DNA from: Tidjanibacter sp.
GTDB lineage: Bacteria; Bacteroidota; Bacteroidia; Bacteroidales; Rikenellaceae
DNA length: 11,792 nucleotides
Direction of reading: 5' to 3'
Assembly (NCBI GenBank): GCA_017547065.1
Contig: JAFYRC010000310.1
Coordinates: 1-11,792 of the forward strand
In this document: one piece after another, positions 8,144 to 11,792 of the stretch
Position numbering within the stretch: position 1 is the stretch's first letter
Layout of the letters: the number at the start of each line of letters is the position of its first letter
Made by a program: the position numbers and the translations under genes
The notes under the pieces: generated by a model
Told to the model about the DNA's origin: nothing
What the model saw: the letters and a program-made list of their open reading frames with translations, nothing else
Databases searched by the model: none

Positions 8144-8171
8144 GTCGACCGTCAACCGTCGACCGTCAACC
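8144..8171. repeat. Heptanucleotide GTCRACC array, locus 2
   Basis: Four perfect 7-bp units read GTCGACC, GTCAACC, GTCGACC, GTCAACC on the plus strand, starting at the base after the xerD TAG stop, then a partial unit (GACAG). They belong to the same family as the left half of the array between nadB and prfC, with a different order of A and G variants. Because GTCGAC is self-complementary, bases 8143-8149 can pair with 8158-8164 to form a 7-bp stem with an 8-nt loop. Confidence 0.93.
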
Positions 8172-8190
8172 GACAGATTAGTAGAGAGTG

Positions 8191-8221
8191 AAGGGTGATT
8201 AGTAAATATTTTACCCTTTTT
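8191..8221 (+). terminator. Possible intrinsic terminator of xerD
   Basis: AAGGGTGA (8191-8198) pairs with TTACCCTT (8211-8218) over eight positions including one G-U wobble, with a 12-nt AT-rich loop, and the T run extends to 8221. The stem is short with only three GC pairs, so it is a weak candidate. Its place 48 bp after the xerD stop and before the ileS promoter fits a terminator separating the two genes. Confidence 0.5.
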
Positions 8222-8235
8222 GCCCTCAACTAATA

Positions 8236-8263
8236 ATTCTCAATTCTCAATTTTCAATTCTCA
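8236..8263. repeat. Heptanucleotide ATTCTCA array, locus 2
   Basis: Four 7-bp units read ATTCTCA, ATTCTCA, ATTTTCA, ATTCTCA on the plus strand, then a partial ATTTAAT. They are preceded by AATA, as in the nadB-prfC array, where the same module occurs in the same order and orientation relative to GTCRACC. Here the two families are separated by 64 bp. The right end lies 11 bp upstream of the ileS -7 box, so the array covers the -33 region of that promoter. Confidence 0.9.
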
Positions 8264-8274
8264 ATTTAATATTG

Positions 8275-8282
8275 TATCTTTG
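8275..8282 (+). promoter_or_regulatory. Bacteroidota -7 box of the ileS promoter
   Basis: TATCTTTG matches the Bacteroidota -7 consensus TAnnTTTG exactly. Transcription would start near 8289, about 30 nt before the ileS ATG. The -33 element is weak: the best fit at the right distance is TTTT at 8251-8254 (20-nt spacer), inside the variant repeat unit ATTTTCA. No strong Shine-Dalgarno site precedes the ATG, as is usual in this phylum. Confidence 0.65.
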
Positions 8283-8319
8283 TGGGTTAATTGGACAAAT
8301 GTGCTAAAAACTGAAATAT

Positions 8320-11300
8320 ATGAGTGGTAAAAAATTCAACGAGTACAAAGGCCTCAACCTCGCAGAGGTTGGTTTGGACGTGCTGAAACAGTGGGACGCA
8401 GAGGATACCTTCCACAAGAGTATCTCTACACGTGAGGGACACCCTACATTCGTTTTCTATGAGGGACCTCCCTCGGCTAACGGTATGCCCGGTATTCACC
8501 ATGTGATGGCTCGTACGCTCAAAGATGTTGTGTGTCGCTACAAAACCCAGAGTGGTTACCTCGTACACCGCAAAGCAGGTTGGGATACCCACGGTTTGCC
8601 CGTGGAGCTAGGCGTGGAGAAGAAGCTCGGCATCCGCAAGGAGGACGTGGGCGTGAACATCTCCATCGAGGAGTACAACCGCACCTGCCGTGAGTCGGTG
8701 ATGGAGTTCACTGGCAAGTGGGAGCAGCTTACCCGCCAGATGGGCTACTGGGTGAATATGGACGACCCCTACATCACCTACGACAACAAGTATATCGAGA
8801 CCCTCTGGTGGATGCTCTCGGAGCTCTACAAAAAAGGTCTACTTTATAAGGGCTTCACCATTCAGCCCTACTCGCCCGCAGCAGGTACGGGCCTCTCGAA
8901 TCACGAGCTCAACCAGCCCGGTTGCTACCGTGATGTGAAGGATACCACCTGTACTGCCCAGTTTAAGGTGATCCGTAATGCCGAGAGCGAGAAACTCTTC
9001 GAGGGTGTGGAGGGTAATCTCTACATCCTGGCTTGGACTACTACTCCCTGGACTCTGCCTTCGAACACCGCATTGGCTGTTGGCCCCGCAATCGACTATG
9101 TGAAGGTACACTGCGCCAACCCCTACACCGGTATTCAGCAGACCGTGATTATGGCCAAAGAGCTCGTTGGTGCCTACTTTACCAAGAAGATGGAGGGAAC
9201 ATTCACCGTCGAGGAGCGCACCTGGAAGGGTGCCGAGTTGGAGGGTGTGCGCTATGAGCAGCTCATTCCTTGGATGAAACCCGTGGAGGGTGCAGGCGAT
9301 GCATTTAGGGTGATTGGTGGCGACTATGTGAGTACCACCGATGGTACGGGTATCGTACACATCGCTCCCACCTTTGGTGCCGATGACGATAGGGTTGCAA
9401 AGCTTGCAGGCATTGCTCCTATGCTCCTCATTGACAAGGCTGGTAAGAATCAGCCCATGGTTGACAAGCAGGGTAAACTCTTCCTCATGGAGGAACTCGA
9501 TGCCGACTATATTGCAAAATATGTAGACGCAGAGGCTTATGCCGAGTGGCAGGGTAGGTTTGTGAAGAACGCCTACGACGAAAAGCTCACCGACGCAGAT
9601 ACTTCGCTCGATATCGACATTGCTGTTGGTCTGAAAGCCGACAACAAGGTCTTCAAGATTGAGAAACACACCCACAACTATCCCCACTGCTGGCGTACTG
9701 ACAAGCCTGTCCTCTACTATCCCCTCGACTCTTGGTTCATCCGCACCACTGCGGTGAAGGATAGGCTCATTGAGCTCAATAAGACCATCAACTGGAAGCC
9801 TGAGTCGACCGGTACCGGTAGGTTTGGTAAGTGGCTCGAAGGCCTCGTAGACTGGAACCTCTCGAGGAGCCGCTTCTGGGGTACTCCCCTCCCCGTGTGG
9901 GCAACCGAGGACTACTCGGAGATGAAGTGTATTGGCTCCATCGAGGAGCTCAAAGCCGAGATTGAGAAATCGGTGGCTGCGGGCCTGATGACCGAGAATC
10001 CATACAAGGATTTCGTTGTGGGCGATTACTCCAAGGAGAACTACAATAAGATTGACCTCCACCGTCCTTACGTTGACAATATCGTGCTCGTGTCGAGCAA
10101 GGGTGAGCCTATGCGCAGGGAGAGCGACTTGATTGACGTTTGGTTCGATAGTGGCGCAATGCCCTATGCACAGGTACACTTCCCCTTCGAGATGAGCAAG
10201 GAGGAGTTCCTCAAAGTATACCCCGCAGACTTTATTGCCGAGGGCGTTGATCAGACCCGTGGTTGGTTCTACACCCTCCACGCATTGGCAACCATGCTCT
10301 TCGACAGCGTGGCCTTCAAGAACATCATCTCGAATGGTCTTGTGTTGGATAAGAACGGCAACAAGATGTCCAAACGACTCGGTAACGCCGTGGATCCCTT
10401 CGAGGTTATGGACAAGTATGGCGCCGACGCTACAAGGTGGTATATGATCAGCAACTCGCAGCCTTGGGATAACCTCAAATTCGACGTCGATGGTGTGGAT
10501 GAGGTTAGGCGTAAATATTTTGGCACCTTATATAATACATACGGCTTCTTCGCACTCTATGCCAACGTGGACGGCTTCACCGGTCAGGAGGCAGAGGTGC
10601 CCGTAGAGGAGCGTCCCGAGATTGACCGCTGGATTCTCTCGGAGCTCAACTCGCTCGTGAAGTTTGTGGGCGAGAGGCTTGCAGACTACGACACAACTCC
10701 CGCCGCCAGGGCAATTCAGGAGTTCGTGGGCGAGAACCTCTCCAACTGGTATGTACGTCTGAATCGTAAGCGTTTCTGGGGTGGCGGTATGAGCCAGGAT
10801 AAGCTGGCTGCCTACCAGACCCTCTACACCTGCCTTGAAACCGTGGCACAGCTGTCGGCTCCCTTTGCACCCTTCTACAGCGAGAGGCTCTTCTGTGATC
10901 TCAATGCTGTGAGCGGTCGCCACGAGGGCTCCGTACACATCAACCTCTTCCCCGTGTGCAACGAGGCCCTCATTGATAAGGATCTTCAGGAGATGATGGC
11001 CCTCGCGCAGAAGAGCTCGTCGATGGTGTTGGCTCTGCGTAGGAAGGTTGGAATTAAGGTGCGTCAGCCCCTGACCAAGGTAATCATCCCCGTGCTGGAT
11101 GCCGACATGGGCCGCCGCTTGGAGGCTGTGAAGGCTCTGGTGATGGGTGAGGTGAATGTGAAGGAGATTGAACTTATCACCGACACCACCGGCTTGATTA
11201 CTAAGCGTATTAAGCTGAATTTCAAGAATTTCTGCGCACGTTATGCCAAACTTGCGAAGCCTATGGCTGCACTCGTTGCAACCTTCTCGCAGGAGCAGAT

Positions 11301-11727
11301 TGCTGCCATTGAGGCTGCCGACCAGACTACCCTCGAGGTGGCTGGCGAGAGCGTTGTGGTTACCGTGGCCGACTTTGAAATTACCTCGGAGGATATGCCC
11401 GGCTGGCTCGTAGCAAGCGAGGGTAAACTCACTGTGGCACTCGACGTGACCGTCACCGACGAGTTGCGTAAGGAGGGTGTGGCTCGTGAGCTTATCAACC
11501 GTATTCAGAATGCTCGTAAGGATAGCGGCTTGGAGGTTACCGACCGCATCTCGGTGGAGATTCAGCACAAAGAGGAGCTTGTGGGCGCAATTGAGGCTTA
11601 TGGCGAGTTCATCGGTCAGCAGACTTTGGCCAATAGTGTTGTACTCTCGGCCGAGCCCAAGGGTGCAATGGTTATCGAAAGTGAGATTGATGATCAGCCT
11701 CTTGTGATTGCTCTTACCAAAGAGTAA
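8320..11727 (+). CDS. ileS: Isoleucyl-tRNA synthetase, type 2, with GIHH in place of HIGH
   Basis: This 1135-residue class I synthetase charges tRNA-Ile with isoleucine in the cytoplasm. Its length and C-terminus fit the eukaryote-like IleRS2 group rather than the roughly 940-residue IleRS1. The catalytic Rossmann domain begins FVFYEGPPSANGMP (45-57). The position of the HIGH signature reads GIHH (58-61). The CP1 editing domain shows WTTTPWTLPSNT (239-250) and DGTGIVHIAP (341-350) followed by FGADDD, so post-transfer editing looks intact. WFDSG (608-612), EGVDQTRGWFYTLH and KMSKR (682-686) complete the active site. The anticodon-binding helical domain follows (NWYVRLNRKRFWGGG) and then a long C-terminal extension. 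Valyl- and leucyl-tRNA synthetases are excluded by the GWDTHGLPVE and DQTRGWFYTLH patterns together. It is the only visible ileS and appears to be transcribed from its own promoter. IleRS2 enzymes are generally tolerant of mupirocin. Confidence 0.97.
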   Translation: MSGKKFNEYKGLNLAEVGLDVLKQWDAEDTFHKSISTREGHPTFVFYEGPPSANGMPGIHHVMARTLKDVVCRYKTQSGYLVHRKAGWDTHGLPVELGVEKKLGIRKEDVGVNISIEEYNRTCRESVMEFTGKWEQLTRQMGYWVNMDDPYITYDNKYIETLWWMLSELYKKGLLYKGFTIQPYSPAAGTGLSNHELNQPGCYRDVKDTTCTAQFKVIRNAESEKLFEGVEGNLYILAWTTTPWTLPSNTALAVGPAIDYVKVHCANPYTGIQQTVIMAKELVGAYFTKKMEGTFTVEERTWKGAELEGVRYEQLIPWMKPVEGAGDAFRVIGGDYVSTTDGTGIVHIAPTFGADDDRVAKLAGIAPMLLIDKAGKNQPMVDKQGKLFLMEELDADYIAKYVDAEAYAEWQGRFVKNAYDEKLTDADTSLDIDIAVGLKADNKVFKIEKHTHNYPHCWRTDKPVLYYPLDSWFIRTTAVKDRLIELNKTINWKPESTGTGRFGKWLEGLVDWNLSRSRFWGTPLPVWATEDYSEMKCIGSIEELKAEIEKSVAAGLMTENPYKDFVVGDYSKENYNKIDLHRPYVDNIVLVSSKGEPMRRESDLIDVWFDSGAMPYAQVHFPFEMSKEEFLKVYPADFIAEGVDQTRGWFYTLHALATMLFDSVAFKNIISNGLVLDKNGNKMSKRLGNAVDPFEVMDKYGADATRWYMISNSQPWDNLKFDVDGVDEVRRKYFGTLYNTYGFFALYANVDGFTGQEAEVPVEERPEIDRWILSELNSLVKFVGERLADYDTTPAARAIQEFVGENLSNWYVRLNRKRFWGGGMSQDKLAAYQTLYTCLETVAQLSAPFAPFYSERLFCDLNAVSGRHEGSVHINLFPVCNEALIDKDLQEMMALAQKSSSMVLALRRKVGIKVRQPLTKVIIPVLDADMGRRLEAVKALVMGEVNVKEIELITDTTGLITKRIKLNFKNFCARYAKLAKPMAALVATFSQEQIAAIEAADQTTLEVAGESVVVTVADFEITSEDMPGWLVASEGKLTVALDVTVTDELRKEGVARELINRIQNARKDSGLEVTDRISVEIQHKEELVGAIEAYGEFIGQQTLANSVVLSAEPKGAMVIESEIDDQPLVIALTKE

Positions 11728-11792
11728 AAAAACTCATATATGTGGCGTCTTTGGCGTTGCACTGCGATAAATCCCCTCCTTATTTGCGTCAG
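11728..11792. other. Unassigned right-edge sequence
   Basis: These 65 bases follow the ileS stop. There is no convincing terminator hairpin. A plus-strand frame opens with ATG at 11740 and stays open for 17 codons to the edge (MWRLWRCTAINPLLICV), but this is too short to call, has no recognisable family signature and may be non-coding. The stretch is less AT-rich than the other gaps. Confidence 0.3.

Noticed and set aside
8143..8171. GTCGACC repeats as a dif site for the adjacent xerD
   Set aside because: dif sites are about 28 bp with two different 11-bp arms and an AT-rich centre; this is a tandem GC-rich heptad array and the same repeat occurs elsewhere.
8839..11568. Two long minus-strand open frames (8839-10281 and 10528-11568)
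   Set aside because: Both are antisense to ileS and are explained by its codon bias.

Overview
The window looks like core chromosome from a Bacteroidota (Bacteroidales) bacterium, probably close to Alistipes/Rikenellaceae, although the genus is only a guess. The supporting evidence is: Bacteroidota-type promoter -7 boxes (TAnnTTTG) without clear Shine-Dalgarno sites; an outer-membrane DUF5723-like protein beside a large Bacteroidales-style lipoprotein; an eukaryote-like (type 2) isoleucyl-tRNA synthetase; and GC-rich genes with short AT-rich gaps. No plasmid, prophage, insertion sequence, CRISPR array, tRNA or rRNA was seen. No stretch longer than 300 bases lacks a gene.

Layout. On the minus strand, reading from the middle leftward, nadB (L-aspartate oxidase, 7169-5604) is followed after 63 bp by prfC (peptide chain release factor 3, 5540-3963), which ends at a good intrinsic terminator (about 3930-3903). 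A second minus-strand unit holds a 786-residue lipoprotein (3819-1459) and, 61 bp further on, a DUF5723-like outer-membrane protein (from 1397) that runs off the left edge. On the plus strand, xerD (7247-8143) is divergent from nadB across a 77-bp shared promoter region and is followed after a 176-bp gap by ileS (8320-11727). The last 65 bases are unassigned.

Functionally these are housekeeping genes: first step of NAD synthesis, translation termination and recycling, chromosome dimer resolution, tRNA-Ile charging, plus a cell-envelope pair of unknown role. I do not see a new defence or mobile system.

The two most notable signals are these. (1) The ileS HIGH motif reads GIHH, an exact swap of its first and third residues, a change linked in published IleRS2 work to extreme mupirocin resistance. 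(2) Two families of 7-bp tandem repeats (GTCRACC and ATTCTCA) occupy both inter-gene gaps flanking nadB-xerD. They abut or enter gene ends, supply the nadB stop codon, can form a hairpin at the xerD stop, and overlap the ileS promoter.
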